In this document: piece by piece, positions 1-5,186 of the stretch
Numbering within the stretch: the stretch's first letter is position 1
How the letters are laid out: every line of letters begins with the position of its first letter
NCBI GenBank assembly: GCA_031259195.1
Contig: JAIRLR010000072.1
Location: 1-5,186 of the forward strand
DNA from: Streptococcaceae bacterium
GTDB lineage: Bacteria > Bacillota > Bacilli > Lactobacillales > Streptococcaceae
Direction: 5' to 3'
DNA length: 5,186 bases
Notes under the pieces: generated by a model
Told to the model about the DNA's origin: nothing
Databases searched by the model: none
The model's input: only the letters and a program-made list of their open reading frames with translations
Position numbers and translations under genes: made by a program

Positions 1-110
1 GTAGCACGGTAATTGAGGTTTTTACTTTTGGAACAAAGTTTCGTTGTGTATAGAGAAAAGTAAGTACCAAGTATAAGGTACGCGAAACAAGCGGAAAGTA
101 AATGCTGTCG
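1..110. other. Foreign DNA joined to the broken radical SAM gene
   Basis: This stretch replaces the rest of the radical SAM gene. It is visibly less A+T-rich than positions 120-1560, and none of its reading frames continues a radical SAM protein. It holds nested inverted repeats: GTACC (64-68) with GGTAC (77-81), and outside them GTTTCG (38-43) with CGAAAC (83-88). One minus-strand frame stays open to the window edge, but I do not recognise its product. The most likely explanation is the end of an insertion sequence or another rearrangement junction lying beyond the edge. No terminal repeat could be assigned to a family by eye. Confidence 0.45.
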
Positions 111-435
111 CCCTGGTATTTCGCTTATCATCAAAAGAATAACATCCTTTGCAGTGAAGATTACATTGATTAGTTAAGTGAACATAAGCACTGGCAATTT
201 CATTTTTCTTGTAAGTAAAAGGTTTAATTGAGAGAAAATTGTTTTCCATCAGAAATTGTAAAAGTTCTCTAATATCTTTATTTTTCAAATTCGGCTTAAA
301 AAAAGGATCAGAGGCAATTTTTGCAAGTAATTTGGAAGCTTCTTCAGATAAACCAGCAAGAGCATTATTTTCAAAATGATAGATTACATTGACTCCCTTT
401 ACCTTTGTTTGCGCTGTATTTTTATTAAGATACAT
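22..435 (-). pseudogene. Radical SAM peptide maturase, 5' fragment
   Basis: This is the N-terminal piece of a radical SAM/SPASM-type peptide-modifying enzyme. Residues 1-75 look like the PqqD-like RiPP recognition element that binds a precursor leader, including a stretch reading ENNALAGLSEEASKLL. After it comes AYVHLTNQCNLHCKGCYS, which contains the CxxxCxxC motif (C91, C95, C98) that holds the catalytic 4Fe-4S cluster and S-adenosylmethionine. Homology ends around residues 107-110 (near position 110). The remaining 28 or so codons up to the stop at 22 are unrelated sequence. Family members usually run to about 400 residues or more, so the GGEP strand, the rest of the barrel and the SPASM cysteines are all missing. 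The ATG at 435 is preceded by AGGAG at 449-453, a rather long 13-nt spacing. The gene overlaps the end of the upstream membrane-protein gene by 11 bp, which suggests translational coupling. The fragment should be inactive. Assignment to the radical SAM family is secure; the product chemistry is unknown. Confidence 0.85.
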
Positions 436-886
436 TTTTTCTTATATTCTCCTTTTTACTGATAAAAAAAGAAATCAATATTGTAATTACAAAAATTGCA
501 CAAAAGGTCATAAGCGCAGATGAAAAATTAACATTGAACGAAATATTTGTAACATCTAAATTATGAGTAGTAGCAAACTTTTTTGTATTATTTATAATTA
601 TTTTCTCATTTTGAGGATTATATAAATTTTTAATATAAAAATAAAAAACTAAAGAATAAATTGCGGAGCCACAAAAATTTAATATTATTTTTTGCAGCTT
701 TTGCAAATTTAAAGAGCATGAAATACAAGCTAAAAATACTGAAACTAAAAGAATAGGCAAAATTTCTATAGTCAACAAGATAGAAAAGGCGTTCATATTT
801 TTAACTAGTATAAAATTTAAAATTAAAAGAATAATTAGCAAAATAAATGAAATAAGCCCTATACTTTTTTTAATTTCTTTTTTCAC
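425..886 (-). CDS. Hypothetical four-helix membrane protein
   Basis: I do not recognise a family for this 153-residue protein. It is very hydrophobic, with four likely membrane segments at about residues 9-28, 35-57, 67-87 and 121-142. A short lysine-rich N-terminus and a lysine/arginine-rich C-terminal tail suggest both ends are cytoplasmic. The loop between helices 3 and 4 (about 88-120) is polar and asparagine-rich, and would face outward. Translation starts at GTG (884-886); a GGAGG at 896-900, nine nt upstream, supports this start. The gene lies between a CPBP protease and a radical SAM maturase and overlaps the latter by 11 bp. In RiPP loci such small membrane proteins often serve as immunity proteins or export partners, but here that role is inferred from position only. 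It is strongly A+T-rich compared with secA, consistent with acquired DNA. Confidence 0.75.
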   Translation of the reverse strand: MKKEIKKSIGLISFILLIILLILNFILVKNMNAFSILLTIEILPILLVSVFLACISCSLNLQKLQKIILNFCGSAIYSLVFYFYIKNLYNPQNEKIIINNTKKFATTHNLDVTNISFNVNFSSALMTFCAIFVITILISFFISKKENIRKNVS

Positions 887-895
887 TAAATAGTA

Positions 896-900
896 CCTCC
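896..900 (-). promoter_or_regulatory. Ribosome binding site fixing a GTG start
   Basis: GGAGG on the minus strand lies nine nt before the GTG at 884-886. No ATG is available at suitable spacing, so this site decides the start of the four-helix membrane protein. Confidence 0.7.
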
Positions 901-942
901 GTTTTTATTTTTGAAATTTCTAGAAATCAGCAATTCCTTATT

Positions 943-1542
943 TTAAATAATAACCATTAAGTTATAGATAGCATGTAAACTGACTGATAAACCGATACCT
1001 TTTAAAAATTTAGCAACAATACAAAGAAATATTCCCATTGGCAGTCGATAGTATAAATTATCTATGATTGGTTCATTTAAATGGGCAATAAAAGCAAACA
1101 ATACGCTACTAAAAATAATAGCAAGCCAATCATTGTAATTGGCTTTTACTATTTTAAAAATAATATGTCTATAAATGTATTCTTCGCCACATGCAACTAC
1201 TAAATAGTGAGTTATTAAGTTCACAAGAATATCAATGTTATCAAATTTACTTGAATACTTTAAGAAATAAAATATTGAAAACGGTATAAATGTTAATCCA
1301 AAAATAAAAAGTTGCCTTAAAATTTGGTTAATACTCGGTGTAATTGTTTTGAAGATTTTTTTTTCAACAAAAAACGGAATGACTATCATGCTGATTATGC
1401 ATGGCAAAGTCATGTGAATAAAAAAACTTAAATTTTCTACATGTATCAAGTGAAAAGATACAATTATAATATTGAAACATAAAGTAGTTAATATGGATAC
1501 GGCAAATCCATTGAACAAGGTCTTTTTTTTAGAATTAAACAT
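943..1542 (-). CDS. CPBP family intramembrane metalloprotease (CAAX/Abi type)
   Basis: This 199-residue polytopic membrane protein belongs to the CPBP (Abi/Rce1-like) family. In lactic acid bacteria these proteins often accompany bacteriocin genes, as self-immunity proteins or peptide-processing proteases. Numbering from the TTG one codon upstream (1545), motif 1 is EEYIYR (E121, E122, R126). Motif 2 lies in the stretch ending FAFIAH (H155), and motif 3 is HAIYN (H191, N195). These residues form the glutamate/histidine catalytic site inside the membrane. Hydrophobic helices fill about residues 12-34, 41-60, 76-95, 104-120, 138-155 and 168-198. The usual FxxxH of motif 2 is altered: phenylalanines sit five and three residues before H155, not four. 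I prefer the ATG at 1542 over the adjacent TTG. Its ribosome binding site is weak, with only a GAAAG-like stretch about ten nt upstream, and a mobile element ends just 18 bp before the ATG. It probably belongs to the same operon as the membrane protein and the radical SAM gene. Confidence 0.88.
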   Translation of the reverse strand: MFNSKKKTLFNGFAVSILTTLCFNIIIVSFHLIHVENLSFFIHMTLPCIISMIVIPFFVEKKIFKTITPSINQILRQLFIFGLTFIPFSIFYFLKYSSKFDNIDILVNLITHYLVVACGEEYIYRHIIFKIVKANYNDWLAIIFSSVLFAFIAHLNEPIIDNLYYRLPMGIFLCIVAKFLKGIGLSVSLHAIYNLMVII

Positions 1543-1560
1543 CAATAAATAACTTTCTAA

Positions 1561-1743
1561 GCACCTGTTGACTTATCTGTTTATGGATGAAATCCCGTTA
1601 TACAAAGGGAACAGGGTAGGTTTTTTAACGCTAAAGTACAGCTTCTAGATAATAGATTAAAAGAAATTTTGTTTTCAAAATTTCTTACAAAGTGCGAAAA
1701 ATTGACACAAATTTCGCCATTGCGGAGACAAGTTAACAGGTTC
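1561..1743. mobile_element. MITE-like element, 183 bp, with TAA duplication
   Basis: The left end reads GCACCTGTTGACTTATCT (1561-1578). The right end, read inward on the minus strand from 1743, is GAACCTGTTAACTTGTCT. Fifteen of these 18 bases agree, and both ends run on to ATGG a few bases later. TAA occurs directly outside both ends (1558-1560 and 1744-1746), as expected for a 3-bp target duplication of TNA type, known in some IS5-family groups. The interior has no plausible gene. It holds a perfect 11-bp hairpin, AAGAAATTTTG (1661-1671) with CAAAATTTCTT (1676-1686). The element separates the small-peptide gene from the protease gene. It could be a non-autonomous miniature element or a deleted insertion sequence. 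Confidence 0.65.
1649..1678 (-). promoter_or_regulatory. Candidate outward promoter inside the MITE-like element
   Basis: On the minus strand, TTGAAA (1673-1678) is followed by an 18-bp spacer and TATTAT (1649-1654). Each hexamer differs from the sigma-A consensus at one base. Transcription would start near 1642 and run out of the element into the protease, membrane protein and radical SAM genes, leaving a leader of about 100 nt. The -35 overlaps one arm of the 11-bp hairpin. A chance match in A+T-rich DNA remains possible. Confidence 0.45.
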
Positions 1744-1776
1744 TAAACAATAAATTAAGTAAAACTAATGTGTAAA

Positions 1777-1899
1777 TTAAATTCGAACGTTTTTTTTAAT
1801 TTCTTTAATCCACTGATTATAACCTGCACTTACACAAATAACAGCTCCAGTACTTGCGCATCCAATTTTTACCGATTTTTTTATTCCAAATTTCAACAT
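1777..1899 (-). CDS. Small cationic two-cysteine peptide, putative RiPP precursor
   Basis: This 40-residue peptide begins MLKFGIKKSVKIG, continues with the core CASTGAVICVSAG and ends in a basic tail that includes YNQWIKEIKK. Its cysteines are C14 and C22. It has seven lysines and one arginine against a single glutamate, so it is strongly cationic around a small hydrophobic, glycine/alanine-rich centre, as in many bacteriocins. There is no double-glycine leader and no clear signal peptide. The GCA...GA...C pattern loosely recalls the sactipeptide subtilosin A (GCATCSIGAAC), but only two cysteines are present and the likeness is weak. The ATG at 1899 has a near-perfect AAAGGAGG nine nt upstream. 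In-frame ATGs at 1944 and 1932 would give 55 or 51 residues but lack such a site. The gene leads a set containing a CPBP protease and a radical SAM maturase. A precursor for that maturase fits best; a leaderless bacteriocin is the alternative. I do not recognise the peptide itself. Confidence 0.7.
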   Translation of the reverse strand: MLKFGIKKSVKIGCASTGAVICVSAGYNQWIKEIKKNVRI

Positions 1900-1908
1900 A
1901 AAATCTTT

Positions 1909-1916
1909 CCTCCTTT
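1909..1916 (-). promoter_or_regulatory. Strong Shine-Dalgarno of the small peptide gene
   Basis: AAAGGAGG on the minus strand sits nine nt before the ATG at 1897-1899. It is the strongest ribosome binding site in the window. It is the main evidence that the peptide is translated and that the 40-residue start is right. Confidence 0.75.
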
Positions 1917-2117
1917 TTAAATAATCTTTCATCTGACCCGTCATTTATATTTTTTCTTGTTTTTGTACAGGGCTTATTGCCAACTACCCTGATTCTTTAT
2001 CCTTTTTTAATGAGTCACAACACAAACAACCCACCAAACTCCCTTTTCATTTTATCAAGGTGCGTTTGCTCGGTTAGAAGAACATTCTCTATTAATAATT
2101 ATTATATATGCTAGTCT
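1917..2117 (-). other. Long untranslated leader of the peptide transcript
   Basis: About 200 nt lie between the expected transcription start (near 2117) and the ribosome binding site. I see no gene here on either strand. A modest inverted repeat, CAGGG (1968-1972) with CCCTG (1987-1991), could form a small hairpin in the RNA, but no U-run follows, so it is not a terminator. The leader is long for a 40-codon gene and may carry post-transcriptional control. No known riboswitch class was recognised. Confidence 0.35.
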
Positions 2118-2123
2118 GTGGTC

Positions 2124-2153
2124 ATTATGGACACCCTCTTTCTCGTTTGTCAA
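2124..2153 (-). promoter_or_regulatory. Promoter of the small peptide gene
   Basis: On the minus strand a consensus -35 TTGACA (2148-2153) is followed by an 18-bp spacer and CATAAT (2124-2129), one base away from the -10 consensus. It is the best sigma-A promoter in the window and points at the peptide gene. Just upstream, around 2175-2186, TGATATTATCA forms a near-palindrome that could be an operator; that part is speculative. Confidence 0.6.
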
Positions 2154-2238
2154 ATTATTTAATCTACCAACACTGTGATAATATCATAACTAAAAATAAT
2201 TTTCAAACAAAAATATATATCTGCGCCAAACGCATGAG

Positions 2239-2281
2239 AGCCTGTTAACTTGTCTTCATAATGGAAACAAGTTAACAGGCT
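2239..2281. repeat. Perfect 15-bp inverted repeat after secA
   Basis: AGCCTGTTAACTTGT (2239-2253) is followed by a 13-bp loop and its exact complement (2267-2281); three further pairs can form inside the loop. The arm matches the ends of the MITE-like element at 1561-1743: CCTGTTAACTTGTCT is identical to that element's right end. The structure is thus two family ends facing each other over a minimal interior. It lies 32 bp after the secA stop codon and could act as a transcript-stabilising or terminating hairpin for secA. No U-run follows directly (the nearest T-rich stretch is more than 25 bases on), so a classical terminator is doubtful. Confidence 0.75.
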
Positions 2282-2313
2282 TATGATGTTTTTGATTATA
2301 AACCTGAATTAAA

Positions 2314-4869
2314 CTATCGACCTCGTCCATGGCAGTTCTTAAACTTTTTACCACTACCACATGGACATGGATCATTTCTACCTATGCCAGCGTATGGATC
2401 ACTTTTCTGTGCATGTGGACGGCGGACTTTGTCTTTAGTAACCACACCTTCGCCGCGTTCAAGTTCAGAATGTCTTGCTTTTCCTTGCGAAATTTGCTCA
2501 CGCTGAACATTTTGGTGAATTGCCGCCTTCATAAATAAACGCGTCACCTCATACTCAACGGCGCCAATCATATCCTGAAACATTTGATAACCTTCAGTTT
2601 GATATTCCACTAACGGATTATTCTGACCATATGCTCTAAGGCCAATTGACTGGCGCAACTGATCCATCGCATCAATATGATCCGTCCACTTATCATCGAC
2701 AACACGCAAGATAACAACTTTTTGAAACTCGATCAACTGCTCTGATGTGCTTAAACGCAAGACTTGTTGATTATAAACCTCTTCAGCACGTTTAAACAGA
2801 TAATCTTTCATCTCAGCAGGTGATTTGCCTTCAATATCACTTAGCGAAATGGTATTTTCATTAACCAAAGTTGTTCCAGCAAAATTTACAATATCTTTTA
2901 AATCCCAGTTTTTACTTTCTTCATCCTGCGTATGAGAGTCCACTACACGAATAATAGCACGTTTTACCATTGAAAGAATTACATTACCCAAATCTTTATT
3001 AGCAGTAATCACCTCATACCGCTGTCCATACATAATCTCCCGCTGCTCGCGCATAACATCATCATACTGCAAGACATTTTTACGCGTATCATAGTTATTT
3101 CCTTCAACACGTTTTTGCGCAGACTCAACTTGCTTGGTCAAAAGTTTAGATCGAATGACCGCATCCTCCTCATCCATCTTCATCCGATCAAGCAACGCTT
3201 TAATCCGCTCAGAACCAAAGCGCCTCATCAAGTCATCTTCTAAAGATAGATAAAACTGCGAAACGCCAGGATCTCCTTGCCTGCCAGAACGACCACGCAG
3301 CTGATTATCAATCCGGCGTGACTCATGACGCTCTGTCCCAACAACAGCTAAGCCTCCAAGCTCTTTTACACCAAGTCCTAGCTTGATATCTGTTCCCCGT
3401 CCAGCCATATTTGTGGCAATGGTTACGGCACCCTTTTGCCCAGCGTTCATAATGATGTCAGCTTCTTTAAAGTGATTCTTGGCATTTAACACTTCGTGAG
3501 GAATTTTTTCCTTATTTAACATATTAGAAATCAACTCAGACGTTTCAACCGCCACCGTACCCACTAAAACAGGCTGACCTTTGCGATGACGTTCTTTAAT
3601 ATCCTCGACCACCGCTTTAAATTTAGATTGCAATGTTGGATACAGCAAGTCTGGATGATCAATCCGCGCTACTGGACGATTAGTTGGAATCTGAATAATT
3701 TGCATATTATAAATTTCACGAAACTCTTCTTCCTCTGTCTTAGCGGTCCCAGTAGTTCCTGCCAACTTTTTATACATCCGAAAATAATTCTGGAAAGTAA
3801 TCGACGCTACCGTCTTTGACTCATCCTCAATATCAACACCCTCTTTGGCTTCAACTGCTTGGTGCAGACCGTCTGACCAACGACGACCATCCATAATCCG
3901 CCCAGTAAACTGATCGACAATCATCACCTTGCCATCAACTATTACATAATCGATTTCATTGATCATAATATAATTAGCACGTAGTGCATTATCGATATGA
4001 TGGGTTATTGCCGTATTTTCCAAGTCATATAAGTTTTCAAGATTAAACATCTCTTCGGCTTTATTAATTCCTGCTTCAGTTAAACTAATCGTTTTTGACT
4101 GAACATCAATTTTAAAATCAACATCTTTTTCCTTGCTTAAACTCTTTGCAAAGTGATCCGTGCGTGTGTACAAAGCAGTGCTACTTTCTGCTTGACCAGA
4201 AATAATCAACGGCGTTCTAGCTTCATCAATAAGAATAGAATCCACTTCATCAACTAAAGCAAAGTTTAGGGGACGTTGTACCATTTCATTGGCATAAACT
4301 ACCATATTATCACGCAAATAATCAAAGCCTAGCTCACTATTTGTTGAATAAGTGATATCCGCAGCATAAGCTTCTCGTTTTTCTTCCGGTGATTTTGAAT
4401 TAATATTTAAACCAACAGTCAAACCTAGCCAGTTATACAATTCACCCATCTCGCTAGCATCCCGCGTTGAAAGGTATTCATTGACTGTAACAACATGAAC
4501 CCCTAAACCTGTTAAAGCATTTAAATACACCGGCATTGTTACCGTTAAAGTTTTACCTTCACCGGTACGCATTTCGGGAATATCACCATCATGAAGAACA
4601 ATTCCACCCATAATTTGGACATGATATGGGAAAAGTCCTAACACTCGACGAGCAGCTTCTCGAACAGTTGCAAAAGCTTCTGGAAGCAAATCATCTAAAC
4701 TTTCGCCATTTTGATAACGCTTTTTATATTCTTCTGTCTTTGCCTTAAGATCCTCATCAGATAGAGCAGCCATCGTTTCTTCATAGCTTTCAACTTCCAC
4801 TGCCAATTTATCTAAACGATGCAATTCACGTTTATCATTTTCAATAATTTTCTTTATAATATTTGCCAT
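2314..4869 (-). CDS. secA: Preprotein translocase ATPase SecA
   Basis: SecA is the cytoplasmic motor that drives unfolded preproteins through the SecYEG channel by ATP hydrolysis. The gene is intact (851 residues). Walker A is MRTGEGKT (100-107) and Walker B contains DEVD (207-210) in nucleotide-binding domain 1. The preprotein-crosslinking domain follows, roughly 220-370. Domain 2 carries [13 protein letters not shown] (486-498) and the arginine motif [13 protein letters not shown] (523-535). The helical scaffold and two-helix finger region includes [23 protein letters not shown] (about 714-736). The tail ends in a SEC-C zinc motif (C835, C837, C846, H847), which binds SecB or ribosomes in other bacteria. 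Length and the complete tail indicate the housekeeping SecA, not the shorter accessory SecA2. ATG at 4869 has AAGGAG nine nt upstream (4879-4884). The usual neighbours hpf and prfB are not seen. Its base composition is less A+T-rich than the accessory genes to the left. Confidence 0.98.
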   Translation of the reverse strand: MANIIKKIIENDKRELHRLDKLAVEVESYEETMAALSDEDLKAKTEEYKKRYQNGESLDDLLPEAFATVREAARRVLGLFPYHVQIMGGIVLHDGDIPEMRTGEGKTLTVTMPVYLNALTGLGVHVVTVNEYLSTRDASEMGELYNWLGLTVGLNINSKSPEEKREAYAADITYSTNSELGFDYLRDNMVVYANEMVQRPLNFALVDEVDSILIDEARTPLIISGQAESSTALYTRTDHFAKSLSKEKDVDFKIDVQSKTISLTEAGINKAEEMFNLENLYDLENTAITHHIDNALRANYIMINEIDYVIVDGKVMIVDQFTGRIMDGRRWSDGLHQAVEAKEGVDIEDESKTVASITFQNYFRMYKKLAGTTGTAKTEEEEFREIYNMQIIQIPTNRPVARIDHPDLLYPTLQSKFKAVVEDIKERHRKGQPVLVGTVAVETSELISNMLNKEKIPHEVLNAKNHFKEADIIMNAGQKGAVTIATNMAGRGTDIKLGLGVKELGGLAVVGTERHESRRIDNQLRGRSGRQGDPGVSQFYLSLEDDLMRRFGSERIKALLDRMKMDEEDAVIRSKLLTKQVESAQKRVEGNNYDTRKNVLQYDDVMREQREIMYGQRYEVITANKDLGNVILSMVKRAIIRVVDSHTQDEESKNWDLKDIVNFAGTTLVNENTISLSDIEGKSPAEMKDYLFKRAEEVYNQQVLRLSTSEQLIEFQKVVILRVVDDKWTDHIDAMDQLRQSIGLRAYGQNNPLVEYQTEGYQMFQDMIGAVEYEVTRLFMKAAIHQNVQREQISQGKARHSELERGEGVVTKDKVRRPHAQKSDPYAGIGRNDPCPCGSGKKFKNCHGRGR

Positions 4870-4885
4870 CTTTTTTAACTCCTTA

Positions 4886-4980
4886 GAGCGTGTTTATCAT
4901 CTTGGACAACTCTTATACTTCATATCAAAATTGAGTTTAACATTCTTCACTAACCCTTACAATAAACACGTTTTCAGAGC
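4886..4980. repeat. Possible 95-bp miniature element carrying the secA promoter region
   Basis: CGTGTTTAT (4889-4897) and its complement ATAAACACG (4962-4970) bracket the spacer upstream of secA. TTA occurs just outside the proposed ends (4883-4885 and 4981-4983), the same TNA pattern seen for the other element. The outermost bases are not well matched (GAGCG against GCTCTGAAAACG read inward), so this is tentative. It could simply be a promoter-region inverted repeat. Confidence 0.3.
4912..4940 (-). promoter_or_regulatory. Weak candidate promoter of secA
   Basis: On the minus strand, TTAAAC (4935-4940) is followed by a 17-bp spacer and TATAAG (4912-4917), and the gene starts 42 bp further on. 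The -10 is reasonable and the -35 is poor. No better pair was found in the 110-bp spacer. secA needs a promoter here or further upstream because the preceding gene is a fragment. Confidence 0.25.
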
Positions 4981-4983
4981 TTA

Positions 4984-5091
4984 TTAAGCAGCTGTGATTT
5001 TTATTATTTTGGCTTTGATTTTTTGTAAAAACTTTTCATCATGCTCAATCAATAACATTGAAGGCTTAACTTCCATTATCAGCTGTTCTAA
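4984..5091 (-). pseudogene. ABC-F ATPase, C-terminal fragment (Lsa/Msr-like)
   Basis: The last 35 codons of an ABC-F protein remain. These are soluble twin-ATPase proteins that act on ribosomes, and many protect against lincosamides, pleuromutilins or streptogramins. The fragment reads LEQLIMEVKPSMLLIEHDEKF and then a basic end. The stretch VKPSMLLIEHD matches the end of the second ATPase domain, including the switch histidine of EHD. Everything before it (both Walker A motifs, both signature motifs and the linker) has been lost. The frame runs upstream into insertion-sequence DNA without a stop, so a hybrid frame of 63 codons from 5175 exists, but it is not a real gene. The coding sequence ends in two consecutive TAA codons just before the secA spacer. 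The family call rests on a short motif. Confidence 0.6.
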
Positions 5092-5186
5092 GAACCTGTC
5101 CAAGATCTCAAAATGATGAATAATTTTGGCTCTTTTTTCACACTTTTTCGTTAAAAAGCCTCGAAATAGCACCACTATTCCTGCGT
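5092..5186. mobile_element. End of an insertion sequence, probably IS5-like
   Basis: The proposed terminal repeat reads GAACCTGTCCAAGATCTC from 5092, with TAA immediately outside (5089-5091). GAACCTGT is shared with the right end of the MITE-like element (1736-1743, minus strand), and both are bordered by TAA. A short transposase-like tail lies inside. The element extends beyond the window, so its other end and family cannot be confirmed. Confidence 0.5.
5138..5185 (-). CDS. Possible transposase C-terminus (partial)
   Basis: A minus-strand frame enters from the window edge and ends at TGA (5138-5140) with RRNSGAISRLFNEKV. The stop lies 46 bp before the proposed insertion-sequence end, a typical distance for a transposase gene. 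Only 15 residues are visible, so the call rests on position and composition; no catalytic residue can be seen. Confidence 0.3.
   Translation of the reverse strand, partial: RRNSGAISRLFNEKV

Noticed and set aside
22..110. A sequencing frameshift as the cause of the short radical SAM gene
   Set aside because: None of the three minus-strand frames past position 110 resembles the rest of a radical SAM domain.
1594..1626. Plus-strand terminator-like CCCGTT/AACAGGG followed by six T
   Set aside because: The stem is bulged, four bases separate it from the T-run, and no plus-strand gene ends here.
2015..2050. Minus-strand 11-codon frame MKREFGGLFVL in the peptide leader
   Set aside because: It could be a leader or signalling peptide, but it lacks a ribosome binding site and is too short to judge.
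2010..2114. Plus-strand 34-codon frame starting MSHNTNNPPN
   Set aside because: No ribosome binding site precedes the ATG and it lies antisense to the peptide leader; nothing suggests a real protein.
2329..2538. Open plus-strand frame opposite the secA 3' end
   Set aside because: It lies antisense to the clearly coding SecA C-terminus and has no ribosome binding site or recognisable protein.
3586..3819. Open plus-strand frame of 77 codons within secA
   Set aside because: It is antisense to the conserved SecA core; its composition is a by-product of secA coding.
4899..5106. The 10-mer TGTCCAAGAT in inverted orientation at 4899-4908 and 5097-5106, as a possible pair of IS ends
   Set aside because: A 10-base match is expected by chance in a window this size, and the flanking bases do not agree.

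Overview
The window looks like a low-G+C Firmicutes (Lactobacillales) chromosome. The anchor is a complete housekeeping secA. By eye it resembles Enterococcus-type SecA more than Lactobacillus-type SecA: it is 851 residues long and keeps a C-terminal zinc motif. The family assignment is an impression, not the result of a search. All convincing genes are on the minus strand, so the genetic order runs from the right edge to the left edge.

Right edge (about 4870-5186): the end of an insertion sequence, probably IS5-like, truncates an ABC-F ATPase gene and leaves only its last 35 codons. About 110 bp of spacer follows, possibly itself a small mobile element, and then secA (2314-4869). Neither hpf nor prfB, the usual secA neighbours in this order, is visible, so the flanks have been rearranged.

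Middle (1561-2313): a perfect 15-bp inverted repeat lies just after secA. Next come a good minus-strand promoter, a leader of about 220 nt, and an uncalled 40-residue gene with a near-perfect Shine-Dalgarno sequence. It encodes a small cationic peptide with two cysteines in a hydrophobic core. A 183-bp MITE-like element follows. It has imperfect terminal inverted repeats and a TAA target duplication, and its ends match the inverted repeat after secA.

Left (1-1545): a CPBP-family membrane protease (Abi/CAAX type), an unrecognised four-helix membrane protein, and a radical SAM peptide maturase whose start overlaps the preceding gene. The maturase keeps its N-terminal RRE-like (PqqD-like) region and its CxxxCxxC cluster motif, but stops being recognisable near position 110, where unrelated DNA begins.

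Taken together, positions 22-1899 read as a small ribosomally synthesised, post-translationally modified peptide (RiPP) locus: precursor, membrane protease, membrane protein and radical SAM enzyme. Mobile DNA has entered it twice, once between the precursor and the other genes and once inside the maturase. The locus is therefore probably a decaying system in this strain. The peptide and its biosynthetic logic are the most novel content of the window.
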